Part shown: piece by piece, positions 13,007 to 21,078 of the stretch
Layout: each line of letters starts with the position of its first letter
Numbering within the stretch: the stretch's first letter is position 1
Origin: Eubacteriales Family XIII. Incertae Sedis bacterium
GTDB taxonomy: Bacteria > Bacillota > Clostridia > Peptostreptococcales > Anaerovoracaceae
DNA length: 21,097 nucleotides
Assembly (NCBI GenBank): GCA_031257215.1
Contig: JAIRPC010000115.1
Coordinates: forward strand, 1 to 21,097
Reading direction: 5' to 3'
Notes under the pieces: model-generated
Told to the model about the DNA's origin: nothing
The model's database searches: none
What the model saw: the letters and a program-made list of their open reading frames with translations, nothing else
Made by a program: the position numbers and the translations under genes

Positions 13007-14368
13007 ATGAGCGTTTATATACCAATAACGCCCTCTGACCGAGCGGGTATGCTTGAGCGCATAGGTGTTCAGAGCGAGGCCGTCCTGTTCGAGGACATCC
13101 CAGAGAAAATCCGCCTTAAGGAGGGCTTGGATCTGGGGAAGCCTATGTCGGAGCATGAGCTTATGAAAGAGCTTGGGGCATTGGCCGCAAAAAACGCGCC
13201 CGCGAGCTGCCGCCCATGCTTTTTGGGCGCCGGCGCCTACGACAGGCTTATCCCGTCGGTCATAAGGCATATGACGAGCCGTTCCGAATTTTATACAGCG
13301 TATACCCCTTATCAGCCAGAGATAAGCCAGGGTACGCTGCAGGCGATCTTTGAGTTCCAGACAATGATCGCGTCGCTGACGGGCATGGATGTCGCGAACG
13401 CATCCATGTACGACGGCGCGTCCGCGTGTGCGGAGGCAGTCATCATGGCGGCGCGGCAGACACGGCGCGGCAGGGTGCTGGTATCCGAAACGCTCCACCC
13501 CGACACGCGCAGGGTTATAGACACATACGCCCGCTTCAATTCCATAGAGCCTGTCTCCGTGCCTGCGAAGCAAGGCGTCACCGACATGGAAGCGCTTTCG
13601 TCGCTTGTAGGGGATGACGTGTGCGGCGTCGTCGTGCAGTCCCCGAACTTTTTTGGCCTTATAGAAGACGCGGCGGCGGCGGCGGACATCACCCACGGCA
13701 AAGGGGCGCTGTACATAGCTTATACGTCGGATGCCCTTTCGCTTGCCGTTTTGAAGAGCCCAGGCGCCTCAGGCGCGGATATCGCCGTTGGCGAGGGCCA
13801 GTCTTTCGGCATCCCTATGTGCTATGGCGGGCCATGGCTCGGCTTTATGGCGGTCAAGGCGCCGCTTATGCGAAAGCTGCCGGGGCGCATTGTCGGACAG
13901 TCGGTCGATATGGATGGAAAGCGCTCATTTGTGCTGACGCTTCAGGCGCGCGAGCAGCATATCCGCCGCGAGAAGGCCACGTCCAATATCTGCTCCAACC
14001 AAGGGCTCAACGCTTTGTCAGCGACCATATATCTTTCGCTTCTAGGTGCGGACGGGCTGAAAGAAGCGGCGAAGCGCAGCATGGACGGTGCGCGCTATCT
14101 CAAGGCGCAGCTTGAGGCGGCAGGCTTTAAGGCATTGTACAGCGGGCCGTTCTTTGACGAATTCGCCTTTGCCCTGCCTGGCGATACCGCGCGGGCTGAG
14201 GCCGCGCTGCAAGCTGCGGGCTATGTGGGCGGACTTGCGCTTGACGGGCTGTTGCCTGCGGCAGACGCAGCTGGAGATGGCCTCGGCGCCATGCTCGTAT
14301 GCGTGACGGAGAAGCGCACCCGCGAAGAGCTTGACGGATTTGTTTCCGCCCTGCGCGCGGCGTATTAA
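13007..14368 (+). CDS. gcvPA: Glycine dehydrogenase (decarboxylating) subunit 1
   Basis: N-terminal half of split P-protein, 453 aa. With GcvPB it decarboxylates glycine and transfers the aminomethyl group to lipoyl-GcvH. Canonical motifs are all present: FLGAGAYDRLIP (72-83), TAYTPYQPEISQGTLQAIFE (98-117), NASMYDGASA (131-140), CYGGPWLGF (272-280) and REQHIRREKATSNICSNQ (315-332). The ATG at 13007 is 6 nt after AAAGGAG; an in-frame TTG at 13004 is less likely. The coding region starts 3 nt after the gcvH stop and ends 10 nt before gcvPB, so the three are a tight operon. It is the normal counterpart against which the divergent copy at 6517 should be compared. Confidence 0.95.
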   Translation: MSVYIPITPSDRAGMLERIGVQSEAVLFEDIPEKIRLKEGLDLGKPMSEHELMKELGALAAKNAPASCRPCFLGAGAYDRLIPSVIRHMTSRSEFYTAYTPYQPEISQGTLQAIFEFQTMIASLTGMDVANASMYDGASACAEAVIMAARQTRRGRVLVSETLHPDTRRVIDTYARFNSIEPVSVPAKQGVTDMEALSSLVGDDVCGVVVQSPNFFGLIEDAAAAADITHGKGALYIAYTSDALSLAVLKSPGASGADIAVGEGQSFGIPMCYGGPWLGFMAVKAPLMRKLPGRIVGQSVDMDGKRSFVLTLQAREQHIRREKATSNICSNQGLNALSATIYLSLLGADGLKEAAKRSMDGARYLKAQLEAAGFKALYSGPFFDEFAFALPGDTARAEAALQAAGYVGGLALDGLLPAADAAGDGLGAMLVCVTEKRTREELDGFVSALRAAY

Positions 14369-14378
14369 GGAGGATGGA

Positions 14379-15836
14379 ATGGCAAAACATTACGACAAGC
14401 TGATCTTTGAGATTTCGTCTGACGGCAAGGAGGGATACCTTTTGCCTGACACAGGCGTGGAGGGGGATTTTTCCAAGGACGCCATACCTGAGGAGCTGGC
14501 GCGCGCTGACGAACCTGTGCTGCCACGTGTCAGCGAGCCCGAAGCCGTGCGCCATTTCACGCGGCTGTCCCAGGAGAACTACGGCGTGGACGGCGGGTTT
14601 TACCCGCTAGGCTCCTGCACCATGAAGTACAACCCGAAAATAAACGAGGATGCCGCGGCGATGGAAGCGTTTTGCGGCTTGCATCCCTGCCAGCCCGAGT
14701 CCGACGCGCAGGGGGTGTTGCGGCTTATGTACGAGCTGGGCGAAATGCTTTCCGAGATTACCGGCATGGCGCAGTTCAGCCTGCAGCCTGCCGCAGGGGC
14801 TCATGGCGAGCTGTCGGGGCTTATGATATTCAAGGCATGGCATGAGAAGAACGGGCAGGCGGATCGCAAGCGGATTATTGTGCCCGACTCGTCGCATGGC
14901 ACGAACCCCGCCAGCGCGGCGGAGGCCGGCTTTGAGATCGTACAGATAAAAAGCGCAGCGGACGGCACGGTGGACATTGATGCGCTCGCCGCCGCCCTGG
15001 ACGACAAGACCGCGGGTCTTATGCTCACGAACCCAAATACGCTGGGCCTGTTTGAAACGCGGATCGGCGAGATCGCCGACATGGTGCATTCGGCGGGAGG
15101 CCTGCTTTACTATGACGGCGCGAACATGAATGCCATAATGGGATACGCCCGCCCCGGCGACATGGGCTTTGACGTGGTTCATGTGAACACGCACAAGACG
15201 TTCTCTACGCCACACGGCGGCGGCGGCCCTGGCGCAGGTCCCATAGGCGTTTCGGCTGCGCTCGCGCCATATCTGCCAGGGCCTGTTGTTGCCAGGTCAG
15301 GCGATTTCTACACGCTGGAAGCCGCAGGCGAAAACAGCATCGGCAAGGTGCGCAGCTTCTATGGCAGCATAGGCGTCCTTGTCCGTGCATGGTGTTATAT
15401 AAAGACCATGGGCGGCGACGGCCTCAAGAGCGCGTCCGAAACAGCGGTATTGAACGCGAACTATCTGAAAGAGCTGCTGAAAGGCAAATACAAGCTGCCC
15501 TATGACGTGGTTTGCAAGCATGAGTTCGTGCTTGACGGGCTCGCGGAAGCGCAGGGAGGCGTACGGACGCTGGATGTGGCGAAGCGGCTCATTGATCTCG
15601 GATATCATCCGCCGACGATCTATTTCCCGCTTATTGTCGAGAACGCCATCATGATCGAGCCTACGGAAACCGAGAGCCTTGAAACCCTGGACAGCTTTGC
15701 GGAAGCTATGCTGCGGGTGGCGGACGAGGCCGTGTCGTGCCCCGACATATTGTTGGAAGCGCCCACTACGGCGCTGGTGCGCCGCATTGATGAGCTGAAG
15801 GCCGCCAAGGAACCCGTGTTGGTCTGGCAAGGGTAA
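14379..15836 (+). CDS. gcvPB: Glycine dehydrogenase (decarboxylating) subunit 2
   Basis: C-terminal, PLP-binding half of split P-protein, 485 aa. Lys273 in HVNTHKTFSTPHGGGGPGAG forms the internal aldimine. Other canonical blocks are GSCTMKYNPKIN (78-89), LQPAAGAHGELSG (135-147), DSSHGTNPASAAE (170-182), LTNPNTLGLFE (216-226) and DGANMNAIMGYARPG (246-260). The start is the ATG at 14379, 5 nt after AAGGAGG; a 16-codon in-frame extension upstream overlaps gcvPA and lacks family features. The fused gcvT::glyA gene follows after 40 nt. Confidence 0.95.
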   Translation: MAKHYDKLIFEISSDGKEGYLLPDTGVEGDFSKDAIPEELARADEPVLPRVSEPEAVRHFTRLSQENYGVDGGFYPLGSCTMKYNPKINEDAAAMEAFCGLHPCQPESDAQGVLRLMYELGEMLSEITGMAQFSLQPAAGAHGELSGLMIFKAWHEKNGQADRKRIIVPDSSHGTNPASAAEAGFEIVQIKSAADGTVDIDALAAALDDKTAGLMLTNPNTLGLFETRIGEIADMVHSAGGLLYYDGANMNAIMGYARPGDMGFDVVHVNTHKTFSTPHGGGGPGAGPIGVSAALAPYLPGPVVARSGDFYTLEAAGENSIGKVRSFYGSIGVLVRAWCYIKTMGGDGLKSASETAVLNANYLKELLKGKYKLPYDVVCKHEFVLDGLAEAQGGVRTLDVAKRLIDLGYHPPTIYFPLIVENAIMIEPTETESLETLDSFAEAMLRVADEAVSCPDILLEAPTTALVRRIDELKAAKEPVLVWQG

Positions 15837-15876
15837 GCCTCGGTATTGTTTAAGGAATGGTGAGGAGATGGTTCTT

Positions 15877-18525
15877 ATGGAAAACTTGAAGAAGACGGTT
15901 CTATATGATGAACATGTTCGTCTTGGCGGCAAGATGGTCGATTTTGGCGGCTATAACATGCCCGTCAACTATTCGGACGGCATTGTTTCGGAGCACCTTG
16001 CGGCCCGCCGCAGCGCGGGTCTGTTCGATATATCGCATATGGGCAGGTTCGTTGTGTACGGGCCGCAGGCGGCGGAGTTTTTGCAACATGTATTGACAAA
16101 TAATGTAAATGCTCTGGATGTTGGCGAGTCCCAATACACGCTGGTACCTACCGAGACGGGTGGCGCGCTTGACGATGCATACCTGTATAGGTTTTTTGAG
16201 GACAACTACCTGCTTGTCGTAAATGCCGCGAACGCGGAGAAAGATATCGCCTACCTTTCAGATGTCATAGGCGGCTTTGACGCAAGGCTGGAAGACCGCT
16301 CCGAGGAGATCGGCATGATATCCATACAGGGCCCTGAGTCAAAGGGGATTTTGCTTTCTCTCGCCGACAGCCCCATTCTGACTGAGCCGCTGCGCAACGC
16401 GCTGAACGTCGTCATGCTTAACGGCGTTGAGGTGTGGGTCGCAAAGACAGGCTACACGGGGGAGGCCATAGGCTATGAGCTGTTCATGAATGCGGAGGAT
16501 ACCCCGCCGATGTGGAGGGAGCTTGTGGAGCGCGGCGCGAAGCCTGTAGGGTTGGGCGCGCGCGACACCCTGCGGCTTGAAGCGGGGCTGCCTCTCTATG
16601 GGCATGAGCTGGGGATGGATGCGGACGGCAAAGAGATCCCCGTGTATGCCATCCCAATGGCCAAATTCGCGGTAAGCTTTGCGGAAACAAAGGGCGATTT
16701 TGTCGGCAGGGCGGCACTGAGCAGGCAGCACGAAGCATTCGAGCGCATCTTTACGCGCCACTTCGATGACATTTCGGATTTGCCGCGCATGGTCAAGCCC
16801 TTCGCCATGCTTGGCAAGGGGATTCCCCGGGCAGGCTGCAGGATAACCCGCAACGGCGACGATATCGGCTTTGTGACTAGCGGCAGCATGGTGCCGTACT
16901 ACAAGACGGCAGGCGCCGGGCTTGCCACGGAGTTCACGGACGAGGTGGACAGGCGGTTCATTGGGCTGGCGCTTGTTTCGAGCGACCTTTTGCCTGATGA
17001 CCGGATCGAGATCGACATAAGGGGCAGAGCTGAGGGCGGCGTGATAGTGGAATGGCACCTGAGAAGCGACGCGCCCCCGTATTCCCGCGCCATCATATAC
17101 GGCAAGGACAAGGACGTTGAGGAGGTGGATATCTCCGCTGATTATAAGAGCAAGGCTTTGAATTTGATACGGGAAGGGATCTCAAACCACCTTTGGAGGC
17201 AGACCGAGTGCATCAACCTGATACCGTCGGAGCAATCCCACTCCAGGGCATCAAGCCTGCTTTCCATACTGGATCCGTCTTTTCGCTACGCGGAGCACAA
17301 GAAAATGAAGTCTTTCTACGATTTCGACGTGTTCTATTACCATGGTACCAAATTTATCCATAGGGTGGAGCAGCTGCTGTCGGAGGAGATGAAAAAATAT
17401 TTCGGGTGCGGCGAGGCGGAAATCCGTGCCACTAGCGGGCAAATGGCGAATACCGCCGTGTTTAGCGCCCTTATGGATTTCAAGAACCGTGCCGACCGCA
17501 AGACTGAAGCGGCGCGCCTGGGTTACGTGCTGAACAACCATATTATCCGCGGCGGGCATTTGAGCGCACAGCCGATGGGTGCGCTCCACGACTACATAGC
17601 GGTGGATCCGCTTACCGAAAAACCCGCGCTCGTGAACTTCCCCGTGTGCGCGGACAACCCCTACAAGGTCGATATTGAAGAAACGGCGAAGCTGATAGAG
17701 CAGTATCGCCCCGAGCTGATCATCCTGGGCAAGAGCATGGTGCTGCACAAGGAGCCTGTCAGCGAGGTGCGGCGCATAGTGGACGAGCTGGATGTTGAGA
17801 CGGTCATAATGTATGACATGGCTCATGTGTTGGGGCTTACTGGGAAATATTTCCAAGAACCCTTTGCGGAGGGCGCCGAGATAGTCACAGGCTCGACGCA
17901 TAAGACCTTCTTCGGCACACAGCGCGGCGTTATCGCGTCAAACTACAAGGAGGGAGAAACCAAATACGATCTGTGGGAGGCCATTGAGAACCGCGTATTC
18001 CCTGGCAGCGTGAGCAACCATCACCTCGGCACGTTGGTCGGCCTACTGATGGCTACGTACGAGATGAACTGCTTCAAGGACGAGTACCAGAAAAATGTCA
18101 TTGAAAACGCGAAGTCCTTTGCAAAGGCTCTGGCGGATGCCGGGCTTGATGTCGCGGGCGATCCCGCCATATCCTACACGGAAACGCATCAGGTGATAGT
18201 AAGGGTCGGGTATTCTGCCGGTGCCGAGATAGCGGAAAAGCTTGAGGAAAACAATATTATAGTTAACTACCAGGCCACTCCTGACGAGGAGGGCTTCACC
18301 GCTTCAGGTGCGCTTCGCCTGGGCGTTTCAGAGATGACCCGCTTCGGATTCGGAAAGGATGAATTTGGCCAGGCCGCCAAGCTCATTGCGGATCTGCTGC
18401 TGCGCGGCAAGGACATTGCCGCCGAAGTCGCCGCTCTGAGGTCGGGCTTCACAGATATGAAATATTGCTTCAACGACGACGAGGCCGTTCATGAGATCGA
18501 CCGCCTTGCTGATGTGTTGGCGTGA
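15877..18525 (+). CDS. Fusion protein: aminomethyltransferase (GcvT) – serine hydroxymethyltransferase (GlyA)
   Basis: Single 882-aa open frame joining two enzymes of the same one-carbon step. Residues 1 to about 400 are GcvT, which takes the aminomethyl group from GcvH and makes methylene-THF and NH3. It has GGYNMPVNYSDGI near the N-terminus, Asp99/Asp100 in GALDDAYLY at the catalytic Asp position, and TGYTGEAIGYELF. A linker of about 25 residues leads to GlyA (about 425-882), which converts methylene-THF plus glycine to serine. PLP Lys676 (GSTHKTFFGTQRG), Asp647/His650 (YDMAHVLGL), Glu452 (IPSEQ) and RGGHL are kept. The GlyA half is divergent: NYTS becomes QSHS, the YAEGYPGKRYYGG region is lengthened to YAEHKKMKSFYDFDVFYYHG, and GPRGG becomes GTQRG. 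The ATG at 15877 is 9 nt after GAGGAG; an ATG at 15868 abuts that site and is unlikely. Confidence 0.93.
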   Translation: MENLKKTVLYDEHVRLGGKMVDFGGYNMPVNYSDGIVSEHLAARRSAGLFDISHMGRFVVYGPQAAEFLQHVLTNNVNALDVGESQYTLVPTETGGALDDAYLYRFFEDNYLLVVNAANAEKDIAYLSDVIGGFDARLEDRSEEIGMISIQGPESKGILLSLADSPILTEPLRNALNVVMLNGVEVWVAKTGYTGEAIGYELFMNAEDTPPMWRELVERGAKPVGLGARDTLRLEAGLPLYGHELGMDADGKEIPVYAIPMAKFAVSFAETKGDFVGRAALSRQHEAFERIFTRHFDDISDLPRMVKPFAMLGKGIPRAGCRITRNGDDIGFVTSGSMVPYYKTAGAGLATEFTDEVDRRFIGLALVSSDLLPDDRIEIDIRGRAEGGVIVEWHLRSDAPPYSRAIIYGKDKDVEEVDISADYKSKALNLIREGISNHLWRQTECINLIPSEQSHSRASSLLSILDPSFRYAEHKKMKSFYDFDVFYYHGTKFIHRVEQLLSEEMKKYFGCGEAEIRATSGQMANTAVFSALMDFKNRADRKTEAARLGYVLNNHIIRGGHLSAQPMGALHDYIAVDPLTEKPALVNFPVCADNPYKVDIEETAKLIEQYRPELIILGKSMVLHKEPVSEVRRIVDELDVETVIMYDMAHVLGLTGKYFQEPFAEGAEIVTGSTHKTFFGTQRGVIASNYKEGETKYDLWEAIENRVFPGSVSNHHLGTLVGLLMATYEMNCFKDEYQKNVIENAKSFAKALADAGLDVAGDPAISYTETHQVIVRVGYSAGAEIAEKLEENNIIVNYQATPDEEGFTASGALRLGVSEMTRFGFGKDEFGQAAKLIADLLLRGKDIAAEVAALRSGFTDMKYCFNDDEAVHEIDRLADVLA

Positions 18526-18549
18526 TTAGGCATTTGAGATTGTATAGGA

Positions 18550-18573
18550 TGCCGCGATGGACTTATCGCGGCA
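18550..18573 (+). other. Perfect 9-bp stem-loop upstream of serA
   Basis: TGCCGCGAT (18550-18558) and ATCGCGGCA (18565-18573) form a perfect inverted repeat with a GGACTT loop. There is no T-tract. It lies 9 nt before the serA ribosome site AGGAGGTGA (18583-18591). It may be an mRNA processing or stability element, or a protein operator. Confidence 0.5.
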
Positions 18574-18596
18574 GATAATAACAGGAGGTGAATATC

Positions 18597-19508
18597 TTGG
18601 TGAGAGTTGTTGTAACTGATGGCATTGATAGCTCGGCGGCGGATTCATTGAGGGCGTTGGGATGTGAGCTGACAGAACATTTCTATGAGCTTGATGAGCT
18701 GGCGCAGATCGTCAAGGAATGTGATGCCCTCGTCGTCCGATCGGCCACTAAGGTGCGTGAGCCAATAATTGATGCCGCCCTTGAAACAGGCCGCTTGAAG
18801 CTCATTGTGCGCGGTGGCGTAGGCACGGACAATATAGATGTCGAATATGCGAGATCGCATGGCATAGAGGTGAAGAATACGCCCGGCGCCTCGAGCGAGT
18901 CGGTCGCTGAGCTGGCCATAGCACATATATTCGCGCTAGCGCGCCATATCCACGAGGCCAATGTGACTATGCGCGAGGGCAAATGGGAAAAGAAAGCATA
19001 CAAGGGAATAGATCTTTTCGGCAAAACGTTAGGCCTCATTGGGCTTGGGCGCATAGGCAAGGCTGTGGCAGCAAAGGCAACGGCGCTTGGCATGAAGGTC
19101 GTCTACACTAACCGCAGCGGACACAAGCCCGAAAACGAGCCCTACAAGCATGTCGATATCGACGAGCTCTTTGCCGTATCGGATTTTATATCGCTCCATA
19201 TGCCAAAAAGCGAAAGCCCCGTCATAACCTCAGCCGAATTCGCAAAAATGAGGGACGGCGTGTTTGTCGTCAATACCGCGCGCGGCAGCTTGATACCCAA
19301 TGACGATATGCTGGCGGCGCTTGACAGCGGGAAGGTGGCGGGGATAGCGCTTGACGTTTATTCCGAAGAGCCGCCAGCCGACGAACGCATACTTCGGCAT
19401 CCAAGGATCTCCATGACCCCCCATATTGGGGCGTCCACAATTGAGGCCCAGGCACGGGTTGGAGAAGAAACGGTAAAGCATATTGCCGAGCAGTTCGGCT
19501 TGGAATGA
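18597..19508 (+). CDS. serA: D-3-phosphoglycerate dehydrogenase, short form
   Basis: Oxidises 3-phosphoglycerate to 3-phosphohydroxypyruvate, the first step to serine; cytoplasmic. It is 303 aa, the short type with no C-terminal ACT domain, so no built-in serine feedback site. The Rossmann motif GLGRIG lies at about 149-154. The catalytic triad is Arg229 (NTARGS), Glu258 (YSEEPP) and His276 (TPHIGAST). The residues after the second Rossmann strand are YTNRSG rather than the usual Asp-containing turn. Start: AGGAGGTGA at 18583-18591 overlaps a GTG at 18588 and excludes it; TTG 18597 has the best spacing, and GTG 18600 is an alternative one codon later. It is cotranscribed with the glycine cleavage genes and followed after 21 nt by the DUF1015 gene. 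Other 2-hydroxyacid dehydrogenase activity is possible but less likely. Confidence 0.88.
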   Translation: MVRVVVTDGIDSSAADSLRALGCELTEHFYELDELAQIVKECDALVVRSATKVREPIIDAALETGRLKLIVRGGVGTDNIDVEYARSHGIEVKNTPGASSESVAELAIAHIFALARHIHEANVTMREGKWEKKAYKGIDLFGKTLGLIGLGRIGKAVAAKATALGMKVVYTNRSGHKPENEPYKHVDIDELFAVSDFISLHMPKSESPVITSAEFAKMRDGVFVVNTARGSLIPNDDMLAALDSGKVAGIALDVYSEEPPADERILRHPRISMTPHIGASTIEAQARVGEETVKHIAEQFGLE

Positions 19509-19529
19509 TTTCATGTACAGGAGGAAGAA

Positions 19530-20774
19530 ATGACAAGAGTAAAACCATTCAAGGCCCTTCGGCCAGCAGCGGGATTTGAAAAGCAAGTGGCGGCATTGCC
19601 ATATGATGTCATGACATCGGCAGAGGCGCGCGCCATGGCGGTCGACGCGCCTTATTCCTTTCTTCACATAGACAAGGCCGAAATAGACCTTGACGAAGGG
19701 ATCGACCCCTACGACGCGGCTGTGTACGCAAGGGCAAAGGAAAATCTCGACCGCATGACGGCCGACGGCATATTCATCCAGGATCCGAAGCCGCGCTTCT
19801 ATATATATATGCTCACAATGGACGGCAAATCGCAGGCGGGCCTTGTAGGCTGTCCGTCCATTGACGACTATCTGTCAGGAAGCATCAAGAAGCATGAATT
19901 GACGAGGGCAGAGAAGGAAGCGGATAGAATACGCCACGTGGACGTGCTGGACGCGAATACAGGGCCTATCTTCTTGACCTGCCGCCCCCAGATGGAGTTG
20001 AGCGCAGCCATGCAGGAATGTATGGACAACAGCGAGCCCCTATACGATTTTGTTTCGGATGATGGCATTGGGCACAAAATTTGGGTGGTAGAGGGCAACG
20101 CTGTCGCTGTGATCGAAAAAATATTCAACGATATCGATGCGCTTTACATTGCCGACGGCCACCACAGGTGCGCGTCAGCCGTCAGGGTAGGCATGAAACG
20201 GCGCGAGGAAAACCCGGCGTTCGGGGGAGAGGAAGAATACAACAGCTTCCTTGCGGTCATATTCCCATCCGACCAGCTGCGCATACTGGATTACAACAGG
20301 GTTGTGCGCGACTTGGCCGGACTTAGCGCGGATGAGTTTATCGAAAAGCTAAAGGAGGCGTTTGAGGTTTCCGAGTATGTCGGCGAAGATCTTCCAGGAC
20401 CCAGGCGGAAGCACGAATTCTCTCTTTTTCTGGAGGAAAAATGGTACGTGCTGACTGCGAAATCAGGCACCTGGGACGATTCCGATCCCGTCAGCAGGCT
20501 TGATGTGTCGATTTTGCAGAACAACGTCTTTGCCCCCATACTTGGCATCAATGATCCGCGCACGGATTCGCGCATTGATTTCGTCGGCGGCATCAGGGGG
20601 CTGGCGGAGCTTGAAGCGCGAACGCGCAGCGACATGAAAGCCGCTTTCGCGCTATATCCTACGACCATGGACGATTTGATGGACATAGCCGACGCAGGCC
20701 TTATCATGCCGCCAAAGTCAACATGGTTCGAGCCGAAGCTGAGGAGCGGGCTGCTGATACACAAGCTCAAGTAG
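19530..20774 (+). CDS. DUF1015 family protein (SerA-associated)
   Basis: Cytoplasmic protein of 414 aa matching the DUF1015 family over its full length. It has the N-terminal block VKPFKALRP with VAALPYDVMT, the segment YSFLHIDKAEIDL, the signature ADGHHRCASAVR with Asp209, Gly210, His211, His212 and Arg213, and the later NRVVRDL block. No signal peptide or membrane segment. Members often sit beside serA in clostridia, which implies a role in serine or phosphoserine metabolism, but the family is named only by number and its reaction is not known to me. The DGHHR motif resembles that of ParB-fold free serine kinases such as archaeal SerK; this is a hypothesis. GAGGAAG ribosome site before the ATG. 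Last gene before the operon terminator. Confidence 0.85.
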   Translation: MTRVKPFKALRPAAGFEKQVAALPYDVMTSAEARAMAVDAPYSFLHIDKAEIDLDEGIDPYDAAVYARAKENLDRMTADGIFIQDPKPRFYIYMLTMDGKSQAGLVGCPSIDDYLSGSIKKHELTRAEKEADRIRHVDVLDANTGPIFLTCRPQMELSAAMQECMDNSEPLYDFVSDDGIGHKIWVVEGNAVAVIEKIFNDIDALYIADGHHRCASAVRVGMKRREENPAFGGEEEYNSFLAVIFPSDQLRILDYNRVVRDLAGLSADEFIEKLKEAFEVSEYVGEDLPGPRRKHEFSLFLEEKWYVLTAKSGTWDDSDPVSRLDVSILQNNVFAPILGINDPRTDSRIDFVGGIRGLAELEARTRSDMKAAFALYPTTMDDLMDIADAGLIMPPKSTWFEPKLRSGLLIHKLK

Positions 20775-20827
20775 CTCCTCTAGGGCGAGCATAGCAGGCT
20801 GCAGCTGTTCGCCGCGTAGGCGTATAT

Positions 20828-20860
20828 ATGGAAGCCGATTTGTTTCGGCTTCCATTGTTT
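20828..20860 (+). terminator. Intrinsic terminator of the gcv–serA operon
   Basis: An 11-bp perfect stem (20828-20838 with 20845-20855, TTTGTT loop) is followed by the T-rich stretch TGTTTT. It lies 54 nt after the DUF1015 stop and ends the long operon that begins at the riboswitch. Confidence 0.8.
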
Positions 20861-20967
20861 TGCCCTTTGTTTGCCCTGACAGGAAGCCCGCTGTTTGACC
20901 GAATGGGGAGTCTGGCGGGCTATTGTAATTATTAGGGCGGATTAGGGCGATTTATCGGAATTCCCCC
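20861..20967. other. Non-coding stretch with second inverted repeat and tandem 9-mer
   Basis: No gene seen between the terminator and the right-hand promoter; the gene-free stretch runs from 20775 to about 21078. AGCCCGC (20885-20891) and GCGGGCT (20915-20921) form a 7-bp inverted repeat with a 23-nt loop. A direct tandem repeat, ATTAGGGCG(G/A), follows at 20931-20940 and 20941-20950, about 20 bp upstream of a promoter, where an activator or repressor could bind. Confidence 0.35.
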
Positions 20968-20996
20968 TTGTATTCCTAGCCGCGATAAGGTATTAT
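20968..20996 (+). promoter_or_regulatory. Promoter reading out of the right edge
   Basis: -35 TTGTAT (20968-20973), 17 bp spacer, -10 TATTAT (20991-20996). It lies in the A/T-rich stretch before a possible start codon at 21079, giving a leader of about 75 nt. Confidence 0.5.
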
Positions 20997-21078
20997 AGTT
21001 ATATATTGAATAATGTAGTTACAATTCAAAATTTTCAGATTTCGGCAACAATTCCTTTCAGAGAGGTATTATTCAGTC

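Noticed and set aside
12644..13696. 350-codon open frame on the minus strand
   Set aside because: It is antisense to gcvH and gcvPA, which are unmistakable; long antisense frames are common in GC-rich coding DNA and this one has no recognisable domain.
15868..15876. Upstream ATG for the GcvT–GlyA fusion
   Set aside because: The GAGGAG ribosome site ends directly at this ATG; the ATG at 15877 has proper spacing.
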